64,000 bases of DNA from JBGTSJ01 sp041940305 (GTDB lineage: Bacteria; Planctomycetota; Planctomycetia; Planctomycetales; Planctomycetaceae). The stretch's first letter is position 1. Every line of letters starts with the position of its first letter. Under the pieces are notes generated by a model. The model searched no databases. It had not been told where the DNA came from and saw only the letters and a program-made list of their open reading frames with translations. A program made the translations under genes and the position numbers. Of this stretch, positions 1 through 8,630 are shown one piece after another. The DNA lies in contig JBGTSJ010000018.1 in the NCBI GenBank assembly GCA_041940305.1, positions 1 through 64,000 on the forward strand, read 5' to 3'.

Positions 1-2
1 AA

Positions 3-95
3 CTCACCTCCATTCTACGCACGCCGGTCAAGGGGTACTTGGCGATTGCCCTGGGAGACGAGCCTGTCCTTGACGAGCCTGCACCACCGTTCTAA
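3..95 (+). CDS. C-terminal end of an unidentified protein (partial)
   Basis: An open frame enters from the left edge and stops at TAA (93-95). It would encode about 30 residues ending in EPVLDEPAPPF. The frame is consistent with a C-terminus, and it ends 38 bases before the tRNA gene on the same strand. Too little remains to assign a family. It could also be a chance open frame, because the other two frames are closed only a little earlier or later. Confidence 0.35.
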   Translation, partial: LTSILRTPVKGYLAIALGDEPVLDEPAPPF

Positions 96-133
96 TCTGA
101 CTCCCGGTTGAGGCGGCAGCACCGCTGCCAGGG

Positions 134-207
134 GCGCCCGTAGCTCAGTTGGTTAGAGTGCATGCTTGACATGCATGAGGTCGGAGGTTCGAGTCCTCCC
201 GGGCGCA
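134..207 (+). tRNA. tRNA-Val (anticodon GAC)
   Basis: A complete 74-base cloverleaf can be folded by eye. The acceptor stem GCGCCCG pairs with CGGGCGC (134-140 with 200-206). The D stem is GCTC/GAGT, the anticodon stem CATGC/GCATG has loop TTGACAT with anticodon GAC at 168-170, and the T stem GGAGG/CCTCC has loop TTCGAGT. Discriminator A is at 207 and no CCA is encoded. It reads the valine codons GUC and GUU. Its 3' end lies about 120 bases from a tyrosine recombinase gene, which makes it the likely attachment site of the element that follows. Confidence 0.95.
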
Positions 208-245
208 TTCATTTCAACTCTTACGGGAAACCGCATTTGCGTCGC

Positions 246-301
246 TGCTGATGGTCAGCAGTGCAGCCCACTGATTTCTCGGGACAGCCGGTAATTACCG
301 G
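246..301. promoter_or_regulatory. Two palindromes upstream of the integrase (operator or att-type sites)
   Basis: Two inverted repeats lie between the tRNA and the integrase start. TGCTGA-TGG-TCAGCA (246-260) is a hyphenated palindrome, and CCGGTAATTACCGG (288-301) is a perfect 14-base palindrome ending 27 bases before the integrase ATG. The inner core CGGTAATTACCG recurs at 15821-15832, upstream of a second integrase remnant. An operator controlling the integrase, or an arm site for the recombinase, would fit; neither is shown. Confidence 0.5.
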
Positions 302-328
302 CGTAGAATACCGGGAAAGGCTGCCTGT

Positions 329-1516
329 ATGACCGCGACGCTCCTCCCTCGCAATCCCGTGCCGGCCTATCGGAAGCACAAGCCCAGTGGCCGGGCTGTC
401 GTCACCCTCAACGGCCGTGACTGCTACCTGGGGCCTTACGGCACCGAGGTCAGCCGCAACGAATACGACCGCCTGATTGGCGAGTGGCTCGCCAATGGAC
501 GTCGCACGCCCGAGCCCAGCCTCAACCGCCCGACACTCACCGTCAGCGAACTGATCCTCCGCTATTGGGAGCACGTCAAACAGCACTACGTCAAGCGTGG
601 AAAGCCCACGAGTGAGCAGTCCAACATTCGCTCCGCGCTGCGACCAGTGCGGCGGGTGTATGGGCATACACCCGTGGCCGCGTTCGGTCCTCTCGCACTC
701 AAGGCGGTTCGGGATCAGCACATCGCCGCAGGATTGTCGCGAGGTAAGATCAATCGCTACGTGCGGCACGTAGTGCGAATGTTCAAGTGGGGGGTGGCCA
801 ATGAACTCGCCGAGCCGACGTTGCTCACGTCGTTGCAGGCGGTCGAGGGACTGCGGAAGGGGCGCACACCAGCTCCCGAGCCAGAGCCGGTCTCGACGGT
901 CGCGGACTCTGTTGTGGATGCAATCGAGCCGTTTGTCTCGCGGCAGGTGTGGACTATGATCCAGCTGCAGAGACTGACTGGCATGCGGCCTGGTGAGGTG
1001 ATCAGCATGCGTGCCCTCGACATCCAGGCGGAAGGCGACGTTTGGACCTACACACCCTCCGATCACAAGACGGAGCATCACGGCAGGTCTCGTTCCATTC
1101 CGCTGGGACCTCAAGCTCAGAGGCTGCTGAAACAGTGGTGGCGACCGGAACTGGAGGCCTACCTCTTCTCACCCCGCGAAGCCGAAGAGGAACGCAATGC
1201 TCGACGACGTGAGCGGCGCCAGACTCCCATGACCCCCTCGCAGCAGGTCAGGAGTCGGAAGCCAAGCAAGTCACGTCAATCCGATCGGTACTCGGCAGAC
1301 AGCTATCGACGGACCATTCACCGGGGCTGCGACGCGGCCGAGGTGCCCCGTTGGTTTCCGAACCAGTTGAGGCATAATGCGGCTACCCACATCCGTCGGA
1401 AGTACGGAATTGAGGCGGCTCGCATTATCCTGGGGCATAGTTTGGCCGTGACCAGCGAAATCTACGGCGAAATGGATCAACAGCAGGCTGTGCAGATCAT
1501 GCGTGACATCGGCTGA
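329..1516 (+). CDS. Tyrosine recombinase / integrase
   Basis: A 395-residue site-specific tyrosine recombinase, which would catalyse integration and excision of the surrounding element. The N-terminal part holds a short domain (motif YLGPYGTEVS) common in planctomycete integrases, then a SAM-like core-binding region at about residues 65-175. The catalytic residues are visible: Arg220 in TGMRPGEV, a Lys near DHKTEHHG, Arg348 in PNQLRHNAAT, His370 in LGHS and Tyr379 in EIYGE. The usual first His of the HxxR motif is Asn here, which also occurs in related planctomycete proteins. The length is normal and the frame intact. Its position just downstream of tRNA-Val supports tRNA-targeted integration. 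It is probably active, but the cargo behind it is decayed. Confidence 0.93.
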   Translation: MTATLLPRNPVPAYRKHKPSGRAVVTLNGRDCYLGPYGTEVSRNEYDRLIGEWLANGRRTPEPSLNRPTLTVSELILRYWEHVKQHYVKRGKPTSEQSNIRSALRPVRRVYGHTPVAAFGPLALKAVRDQHIAAGLSRGKINRYVRHVVRMFKWGVANELAEPTLLTSLQAVEGLRKGRTPAPEPEPVSTVADSVVDAIEPFVSRQVWTMIQLQRLTGMRPGEVISMRALDIQAEGDVWTYTPSDHKTEHHGRSRSIPLGPQAQRLLKQWWRPELEAYLFSPREAEEERNARRRERRQTPMTPSQQVRSRKPSKSRQSDRYSADSYRRTIHRGCDAAEVPRWFPNQLRHNAATHIRRKYGIEAARIILGHSLAVTSEIYGEMDQQQAVQIMRDIG

Positions 1517-1545
1517 TCGCGGCCGACTCCTTCTCTGAGGGCCGG

Positions 1546-2627
1546 ATGACGAGCAGGCCGCGCGAAGTCGATCCCTGGCATCCACCGCGCGAAGGATCGC
1601 TGGGGTTCCGTCGCGGAGGAAAGCAACTGGGGTTCGGCTCGTTTGCGCCTCCCGAATCGGACGAGGGCAACCCGCTCTTCATCCGATTTCGTCAGGAGTT
1701 CTTGTGGGCGATCGAGCGAGTTGCCCCCAATGTACTCACCGCCTTGCGCGTCGAGGTGAAACCGGTCTTTGATCGCTGGTACGAGCACGCCGCCACCCCG
1801 GATGAGTGCTGGCAGGCGATGCAGGACTGGTCGCGACAGTTCCGCATTGATCTACCCTGGGTCCATGCCGTGGCGTCGCTGACCATTCTGGAATGGCAGG
1901 CCATCGAGCGTTGCGTTGAGCTAGGTCGCCCTGTGTACGTGGACTGGGGGCACTCACTACAGGAGGTCATCAGCCAAGGTCTCTCAGATCATCCGACTCT
2001 CGCGGAATTGCACCCTTCGCTGCCAAAGCCAAAGGGTCGTGCTGAGTTTGTAAACGCTTGCGCCCTTGCCCTTGCCTTGGAACCAGGGATGCCTGGCGGC
2101 TGGCATACCTACTGCACCGACTGTTGCACGTACTTCGTCGTGAAGTCGCAGGGCAAGGAAATCAATCATTGGCCTATGTGCTATGCGTCCTCGCGGAGGC
2201 GACCGAGAAGGGTCCGCCGGCATGGGTTTACGCGAAATGGTGTCAACCGGCCGTCTTCGCGTTGATGAGCAGGCGGCCGAAAGCACGGAAAGGGCCCGTC
2301 GTCCGACTTCCTGTGTGGACACCTGGGTGGGAATCGGAGCAGGAGTACCTGAAGACCGCCCAGATGGCGTTTTTGGCGGAAGCGGGACGCTACATCTCCA
2401 AGGTCAAGGACACGGCGGAGAGAGAGCAACCAATGGCCGAACCGGACCGTGGGCACTTGGAGTGGTTGGCGGAGTTCCAAGTCCTCGGCAGAACCTACTC
2501 CCACGTTGCTAAGAGACATGGCGAGGTCAGAAAGACAGTACATCGCAACGTTGGTCGAGTAGCCATTTTCGTTGCAGGCAATGATTGGCTTCGCGAGGGC
2601 AAACGCGGTCGTCCGCCCTCGATCTGA
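1546..2627 (+). pseudogene. Hypothetical element gene, apparently frameshifted
   Basis: Two overlapping open frames with gene-like composition run head to tail. One begins at ATG 1546 (preceded by GAGGGCCGG) and stops at 2265. The other is open from 2058 or earlier and stops at 2627. The first codes for an acidic, tryptophan-rich N-terminal region (about residues 25-200). The second codes for a C-terminal region with a helix-turn-helix-like stretch near its end (FQVLGRTYSHVAKRHGEVRK) followed by a basic tail. Together they would make a protein of about 360 residues if joined between roughly 2060 and 2230, so I read this as one gene with a frameshift. Two overlapping genes are possible. The family is not recognised. 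It follows the integrase by 29 bases and is closed by a strong terminator. Confidence 0.55.
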
Positions 2628-2635
2628 CCTCGCAA

Positions 2636-2680
2636 ATTGGACACTCCGGACTGACCGTCGGGTGTCCAATTTTCTTTTTT
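2636..2680 (+). terminator. Rho-independent terminator
   Basis: An 11-bp stem (2636-2646 ATTGGACACTC with 2660-2670 GGGTGTCCAAT, one G-T pair) is followed by TTTCTTTTTT at 2671-2680. It begins 9 bases after the stop at 2627 and would end the integrase-linked transcript. Confidence 0.9.
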
Positions 2681-2736
2681 GGGGGCCACGTGAAGACTTG
2701 GGATGCAGCCAACGCTCTCAACCCAAGGCATCACAT

Positions 2737-3232
2737 GTCAGCCTTATCGTCGAGTGGATCGAGGGTCATGGCGCAGGCTCGAACCCCGACGAGCTGCGGG
2801 AAGAGCTCGAAGTGTTGGCAGCGAGTGTTGAGACGTGGGCACCACCGCCCCCCCCACGACAAGCTCGACTTCCGCCCATTTCCAATGGACGCCATTCCCG
2901 AGCCAGTGCGACGCTTCGACACAACCTGCGCCAAGTCGATCGGCTGTGATCGGTCGTACGTTGCAGTGCCATTCCTGGTAGCGGCGGCAGCCCCAGGGCT
3001 GCCAGGAGCAGTGTCGCTGCCAGGGCCAAGCGGTGTCCGCGCACCGGAGAATGGAGCCTGGGGCCAAGGGGATGTACGCGGGATGGCCGCTGCAATTGAG
3101 ACATGGCTTGCCCTCCGCTCGTTGAGCATCTCGATGGATGAGGACGATGTACGCGAGATCGTTGCCCTGTTCGACCACTTCAACCAGCACCTGCGAACGC
3201 TGGGTTTCCTGCAGGCAGCCGATTTGGTGTAG
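2737..3232 (+). pseudogene. Remnant of a DUF3987-like replication/primase protein
   Basis: The stretch around 2863-2985 encodes FPMDAIPEPV and SIGCDRSYVAVP. This matches the N-terminal signature I know from DUF3987 proteins of planctomycete integrative elements (PFPxxALPEPVRxF...AIGCDPSxVALPLL). Upstream, a different frame encodes a coherent piece (NPDELREELEVLAASVETW). The two frames meet at a run of eight C's (about 2848-2855), so a slip there would join them. After residue SYVAVP the match stops, and the Walker-type helicase part expected in this family is absent. The remaining tail to 3232 (ending GFLQAADLV) is unidentified and might be a separate small gene starting near 3083. Non-functional as it stands. 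Confidence 0.5.
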
Positions 3233-3274
3233 TCCACCCCGTGTAAGCCGACCAGCCCGAGGCGAGATTCTCTG

Positions 3275-3688
3275 ATGGCCATTGAGGTCTTCACGCTCCT
3301 GGAAGACGCCCTGGAATACACGGCAGGGAATCTGATCCCGGATCGCCACTCGTTCATCATCAACCTGATCGGACCGCGAGAACAGAAGCGAGCAGCCGCA
3401 TCCACGCTACAGATCGTGTCCGAGGACATGGTGTTCCGCAACGGACTCGTCGGATTCACCGTGCACCTGCCCTTCGACCCTGCGTCCGGGGAATTCCAGC
3501 ACCTCGTTCAGTCCATTGGTACGCCGCTGCACTTCATGGCAACGGAGTACAAGTACGACGGTGTGCCTTGCTTCGCCCTGAGGTTGGGAGCCGACACATT
3601 CCTGACGGAGCGGATCACGCGGTACACGCTCCGGCACGTGTTCGCCTACTTCAACCTTAAGGTGCTTCCGGTTCGAGGTCTCCGATGA
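3275..3688 (+). CDS. Hypothetical protein (137 aa)
   Basis: An open frame of 137 residues with balanced composition, no signal peptide and no membrane segment. It contains an alternating hydrophobic pattern suggesting a small alpha/beta protein, and one internal Cys. I do not recognise a family. It is the last gene of the region following the integrase on the plus strand and lies 182 bases from the convergent DUF1552 gene. The codon pattern and lack of a competing frame favour a real gene. It may be element cargo or the resident gene at the element border. Confidence 0.6.
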   Translation: MAIEVFTLLEDALEYTAGNLIPDRHSFIINLIGPREQKRAAASTLQIVSEDMVFRNGLVGFTVHLPFDPASGEFQHLVQSIGTPLHFMATEYKYDGVPCFALRLGADTFLTERITRYTLRHVFAYFNLKVLPVRGLR

Positions 3689-3869
3689 AGGCGTCGCAAG
3701 GGGCGAATGGCCGTAAACAATGTGTGATTCCATTAACACCGCGGCATCGACTGCATCCGTACAGAATGTGAAGGACACACGTGAGTGAGTACGATCAATG
3801 CCGGTTCATGGTGTTCGCCTATGGGATCCAGAACCTCACTGCTTCCGGTTCATTCTTCGCAGCTCACAC

Positions 3870-5279
3870 TCACGCACTCTCCGTAAGAAGTTCTTCCACC
3901 AGTCCATCGCTGTCGGCGAACTTCTCTGTCGGCACCTGGAGTTGCTTCAACATGGTGGCAAAGACGTTGGAGAGAGGCCTGTCTTCCTTAGTCACTTCAA
4001 GCTGCCAGGGTTCAGTGCCTCCATCCCAGGCACCGGCCTGCGGATTAGCACCGGCGGCGTTGATGTACTGACCGTGGCGGAAGCCCATGTTCCTTCCGCC
4101 GGCAAGGACCAGTGGATAATTGCGGGACAGATGAAAGGCGCTTGAGGCGGATCCGTACAATAGCAGAGAATTGTCGAGCATGCTGCCTTGCCCGGCAGGT
4201 TCCGGAGTTTGCTGAAGTCGTGTGGCAAATCGAGCAAACTCTTCGTTGAGGAACCGGCAGTAAATCCCAAGACGCTCCCATCCGTTCGGATTCTTTGTCT
4301 CATGAGTCAATGCATGGGCCAGACTGAAGCCTACTGCTTTGGCAAGATGGTCACTGATTCCAAAGCCGTTCTCGCGACCAATCTGGTACGTCGCCACGCG
4401 AGTCGAATCGGTCTTGAAGGCCAGATAGATCAGTTCGAACATCGTCTGGACGTAGGCCTGAGGTTCTTCCGGGGAGATGTCCAGCTTCAGATGATCGGCT
4501 TTCACCACCGGTAGCGGCGTGTTTATCCATTGGCGTGCCTTTTCCACGCGGCGTTCTGCTTCGCGCACAGATTCCAGGTACTCATCCAAACTGCGCTGGT
4601 CCGAAGAAGTCAGCTTCTTTCGCAACGAAGCAGCATCTTCCATCAGATCGTCCAGCGCGCTCTTGCTGAGTGCCAGTCGCCGAGCAGCATCCCGATCACT
4701 GCTGACAAACAGCATGTCGAAGACGCGCTTCGGGCGATTCTCCGCCGGGATCGCTCGGCCGTTGTGATTGAAGGAAATCGTCTGCGCTCCGCGAGGTGTG
4801 CCAGTGCCACCATCGGTTGACATCACAATCGACGAAAAGCGAGTCTGATCGCCCACGAACGCAGCGTACGCCTGATCCAGAGAGACCGTGTTCTGATACG
4901 GCCCGCTGGTCGCCGTTGCGGCAGCCGTCAGAAACTGATCTGCATTACAGTGACCATGCACTTTGCGACTGGACGGGTGCGAAAACCCGGACAGAATCGT
5001 GAGGTCATTCCGCAGAGGCTCGAACGGCTCACCGCATTTTGAGAATGTGAACTCGGTTCCATTTCCATGTGGAAACCACGCCCAGTCTTTGTAGGCCGGA
5101 TCCTGCGGCAACGGCATCCCAACACCGTCCGGGAAATAGATGCACGCCAGTCGCCTGACCGCACTGGTGTCTTCTCTGGCCTGCAGCCTGGACGACGCCA
5201 CGCACTCGAACAGCGGCAAGGCCAAAGCCACTCCGGTTCCACGAAGAAATCGGCGACGATCGAGTGAGTTGAGGTTCAT
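3870..5279 (-). CDS. DUF1552 family protein with Tat-like signal
   Basis: A 469-residue protein of the DUF1552 family, found in planctomycetes and some other bacteria, nearly always beside a DUF1592-type cytochrome c-like protein. The biochemical role is not established. The N-terminus has a twin-arginine-type signal (LDRRRFLRG followed by a hydrophobic stretch to about residue 30), so export is expected. Family-like features include YFPDGVGMPLPQ near the start and a C-terminal region with LLYGSASS and GGRNMGFRHGQY. It starts 11 bases after the upstream DUF1592 gene ends, so the two are co-transcribed. A paralogous pair lies at 18.4-22.1 kb. Confidence 0.93.
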   Translation of the reverse strand: MNLNSLDRRRFLRGTGVALALPLFECVASSRLQAREDTSAVRRLACIYFPDGVGMPLPQDPAYKDWAWFPHGNGTEFTFSKCGEPFEPLRNDLTILSGFSHPSSRKVHGHCNADQFLTAAATATSGPYQNTVSLDQAYAAFVGDQTRFSSIVMSTDGGTGTPRGAQTISFNHNGRAIPAENRPKRVFDMLFVSSDRDAARRLALSKSALDDLMEDAASLRKKLTSSDQRSLDEYLESVREAERRVEKARQWINTPLPVVKADHLKLDISPEEPQAYVQTMFELIYLAFKTDSTRVATYQIGRENGFGISDHLAKAVGFSLAHALTHETKNPNGWERLGIYCRFLNEEFARFATRLQQTPEPAGQGSMLDNSLLLYGSASSAFHLSRNYPLVLAGGRNMGFRHGQYINAAGANPQAGAWDGGTEPWQLEVTKEDRPLSNVFATMLKQLQVPTEKFADSDGLVEELLTESA

Positions 5280-5290
5280 GTTGAGAGACC

Positions 5291-8029
5291 CTACTTCGTT
5301 TGAAACAAATCACTCGCCACGAGGCAGTGTATCATCGTGGCCAACCCGTCGTCCTGTTGCCGAACGTTCGCGGTAATGATGTCGATGTCTGCATGATCGC
5401 TAAAGGTCAGCGGCCTCCCAAGAGCGAACGTTGCAAGTTTATGCACCATCGCACGGACAAACTGATCCTGTCTGGTCTGCAGAAGGAATCGCTTCAGCCC
5501 GTCTGATCCTTTGAGCTCCTGCTGATTGAACAGCACGCTTGAGGCATCAACCGGGGTTCCGTTGACGTCGTCGCGCCAGCGGCCAAGAGCATCATAATTC
5601 TCGAAGGCGATTCCCCACGGATCAATCTTGGAATGACATGACAAGCAAGCCGCCTGATTCCGATGGTTCTCAATGCGTTGCTTGAGTGTCATCTCCGCAA
5701 TCTCTGGATCCGCAAGATCGATCTCCGGGACCGCGGCCGGTGGTGGCGGAGGCGGATCGTTGAGCACACAACGGAGCAGCCACACTGCACGTTTCACTGG
5801 ATGGGAATCCGTGCCGTTAGAATTCATGGCCATCAGTCCGGCTTGAGTCAGCAAGCCTCCACGGTGCGAATTCTCGTTCAGCGCAACACGTCGAAAAGAG
5901 TTGCCTCGCACATTCGCCAGGCCACAATGCACAGCCAGCCGTTCATCAGCCATCATGTAGTCGGCATGAATGAAGGTGAGCACGCTCTCATTGTTTTGCA
6001 GCACCTCATGGAAGAATGCGACAGGTTCTGTCTGCATGGATTCTTTGAGCGACGGATCGGCGTTCTTCAGTGTCAGAAATTCTAGGAGCTGCATATCGAG
6101 CCATTGATGGACAAACTGCTCAGCAAAGCGTTCTGCTCTCGGGTCCCTCAGCATCCGGTCGACTTCCTCACGCAGGCCGGCTGCATCGGCGAGTTCGCCC
6201 CTCGACGCTGTCATTCTTAGGGTGTCATCCGGAATGCTGCACCAAAGGAACAACGATAGTCGCGTGGCAAGTTCGTCCGGTGACAGCCGATTCGGAGGTA
6301 ATTGATTCGGTGATGCTGTCCCAGCGGAAGGCTCGCTGGTCTCGACGACTTCACGCACGACGTACAGGAAATTCGGCGACGACAGCACGGTTGCCAGAAC
6401 CTCCAGCATCGCATCTTCAAAGCTTTCACACTGGGCGCGGATCGAGTGAAACAGTGTGAGCTTCTGCTGGATTTCGTCATCGCTCAGTTCTCGCCGCCAC
6501 GCGCGTGTCATGAAATGAGCCAGCACTTCTTTGGCGTAGACGGGTTCATCGTGGCGATGTTCACTGTCGAAAAAGATCTGCCGGTGCGACTCGGGAGGCC
6601 ATTCGGCATAATACGGAGCAAGGACCTGGACGTAATCAATCTGAATCGCGCCATGTCCGCCTTGTGGGACTGAACTGTTGACGAAGCGGATATACTCGGA
6701 AGGACTGGGCAGGTCTCCCATCTTCGACTCACCACGAAACGCATTCCGCGGATAAATCTCGCCGAGGGGCACATCCCACTCATAAATCTGCGGTGCATCT
6801 GCTGTCGCAGTGATTGGCGTGTCGGCAGTACTCACACGGATTTCCGCCCGGCCTTCATTGCTGGCCTGAAACCCGAACTCCAGCTGCAGACTGGGTATCC
6901 GGGTTTCCTCGGTCGCTTCTTTCGACGCACGAATCCGAACTCGCATGATGCCTTCATCAGGAATCGTGTCACCAAGCTCAACGGTGAGTTCCTGATTGGC
7001 CCCGGACGGTATGATGGCGACATGGTCGAAGTTTTCGGGAAACTTCGATTCGTCAGCGGACGGGCTAAAAGCGAACTCCGCGCCATAATAGGCCCATGCC
7101 GCACGCACCGTATTGCCACTCGAAAGCTGGAGGAAATATGGCCGATCATGAGGTTGCATGAAGCCGGCAGTCAGTCGATCCACTTGCTGTTGAAGCTGTG
7201 CCGGATCATCTTTGAACTGCTCTTTGACCTTGTCGAGTTCCTGCTGCTGTTTTGGCCATTCCCGTTCGGCCGCTTCCTTCATCGAAACGCCCCAGTGAAT
7301 CACAGGTGGACGCTCGCCTTTCACGGTGACTCGCCGCAGCGCGTTCAAAGCGATATGGCGATAAGATTCCAGTTGCCCAACGGACATGTGCAGCAACTCA
7401 GAGCTGTTCTGGAAACCATCATCTGAATGTGCTTCCGGTGGGAGATCCTTTGCGAAAGTCCACGGCGCACCAAGCAAATCCTGCAGGGCGTAGTTGTATT
7501 CGTATTGAGTCATACGACGAAATGACGAATGTCCTCCGGCCGCGCGCCGCACCTTCGAGGCTCTCTGGATTTCGTCCGCCAGCCAATCAACAACTTTGAT
7601 GCGATCGTTGTCGCTGAGCTCCTTCGCATCGGGTGGAGGCATCTCACCGTTTCCGAGCACAGCCTGAATTTCCAGCCAGAAGTGGGCGTCGGGGCCATTC
7701 ACCAGATCAGGATTCAGTGTGTCGATCCGGACATTGCCTTCAATATGATCCGGCCCATGACACTGCACACAGTTCTCCTTCAGCACGGGTTCAACATGCT
7801 GCCTGAAGGAAGCCGAACTGTCCTTTGTTGGATCCTCCGCAACCGCGGATGCGGGTTCACGATTCTGGCGATACCGCGACCGCAGAGCCCCTTCCGCACT
7901 GAGCTGCTCCAGCGTCAACGTCGCCGACGCATCAACAGCCTCACCGTCCTGAGCCATCGCAGGCTCAGCGCCAGGGCTGGAAATCAGGCACAGCAGAATG
8001 GTGAACCTGACAATGTCCTGAAAGTTCAT
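5291..8029 (-). CDS. Planctomycete cytochrome c-like protein (DUF1587/1592/1588/1585)
   Basis: A secreted protein of 912 residues. An N-terminal signal peptide is followed by a PSCyt1-type heme-binding site (CVQCH, about residue 89), then DUF1587 (FRRMTQYEYNYALQDLL), an insert, DUF1592, DUF1588 (with HRGGLLTQAGLM and the second motif CLSCH) and DUF1585 at the C-terminus. Proteins of this class are large secreted predicted heme proteins of unknown substrate, and degradative or redox roles are inferred only from the domains. It is the first gene of a two-gene unit with the DUF1552 gene 11 bases downstream. About 90 residues longer than the paralogue at 18.4 kb, mainly from the central insert. 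Confidence 0.94.
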   Translation of the reverse strand: MNFQDIVRFTILLCLISSPGAEPAMAQDGEAVDASATLTLEQLSAEGALRSRYRQNREPASAVAEDPTKDSSASFRQHVEPVLKENCVQCHGPDHIEGNVRIDTLNPDLVNGPDAHFWLEIQAVLGNGEMPPPDAKELSDNDRIKVVDWLADEIQRASKVRRAAGGHSSFRRMTQYEYNYALQDLLGAPWTFAKDLPPEAHSDDGFQNSSELLHMSVGQLESYRHIALNALRRVTVKGERPPVIHWGVSMKEAAEREWPKQQQELDKVKEQFKDDPAQLQQQVDRLTAGFMQPHDRPYFLQLSSGNTVRAAWAYYGAEFAFSPSADESKFPENFDHVAIIPSGANQELTVELGDTIPDEGIMRVRIRASKEATEETRIPSLQLEFGFQASNEGRAEIRVSTADTPITATADAPQIYEWDVPLGEIYPRNAFRGESKMGDLPSPSEYIRFVNSSVPQGGHGAIQIDYVQVLAPYYAEWPPESHRQIFFDSEHRHDEPVYAKEVLAHFMTRAWRRELSDDEIQQKLTLFHSIRAQCESFEDAMLEVLATVLSSPNFLYVVREVVETSEPSAGTASPNQLPPNRLSPDELATRLSLFLWCSIPDDTLRMTASRGELADAAGLREEVDRMLRDPRAERFAEQFVHQWLDMQLLEFLTLKNADPSLKESMQTEPVAFFHEVLQNNESVLTFIHADYMMADERLAVHCGLANVRGNSFRRVALNENSHRGGLLTQAGLMAMNSNGTDSHPVKRAVWLLRCVLNDPPPPPPAAVPEIDLADPEIAEMTLKQRIENHRNQAACLSCHSKIDPWGIAFENYDALGRWRDDVNGTPVDASSVLFNQQELKGSDGLKRFLLQTRQDQFVRAMVHKLATFALGRPLTFSDHADIDIITANVRQQDDGLATMIHCLVASDLFQTK

Positions 8030-8630
8030 AGGTCGTGGACTTTCCAGAGATGTTCAGGACCAGGAGGGCCGACCCATCTATTGCCAGGGCCGTGATCAAA
8101 ACACATGTTCGCGTCCAGTAGGAAACCCAATCCGGAATCTCCTGCCTGCTCGCTCGTTTCCGATCCGCATCAATCTCCGCAAATGCTTCGGCAAAACTGC
8201 GAGTTGATGATGTCGCGATCGTAGCCACCACGGATGGACCAACGCTACCAGATCGTTTCGACCCACTCCCACCAACTGCTGCCCGACTCCCGCGAGCTCA
8301 CACCTGCCGTAAGGATTTGAGAAGTTGAAGGATTTCGGCCATCGGATGCAATCACGCGGCGTCTGGCCTCTCACGTCGATCACCCAGGTCTACGAAACCC
8401 CAAGATCTGGCAGGTGCAGGCGGGTTCCGTAGACATTGACACGAACGAGATGCGTGCCGTGTGAATCGGCGCAACGCCTGGCGAGGGCCGGCCGCTCACC
8501 TGCATCACGAAACCCGCTCTAAGTTCGATTTCAGAAGTCTCCGAATCGCGAATTGCACGATCCCGGTAGTGCTGCGTTCGCAATTCGCTGCAGTGCGAGT
8601 CCCTCGTCGGCGGATGCATCGCCGTTGCCA
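8030..8630. other. Non-coding interval between two minus-strand genes
   Basis: About 600 bases. It holds only short open frames without recognisable motifs or convincing start sites, and I see no terminator or transposase fragment. It should contain the promoter of the DUF1592-DUF1552 pair (near 8030-8150) and the end of the caspase transcript. No -35/-10 pair stands out. Confidence 0.5.
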
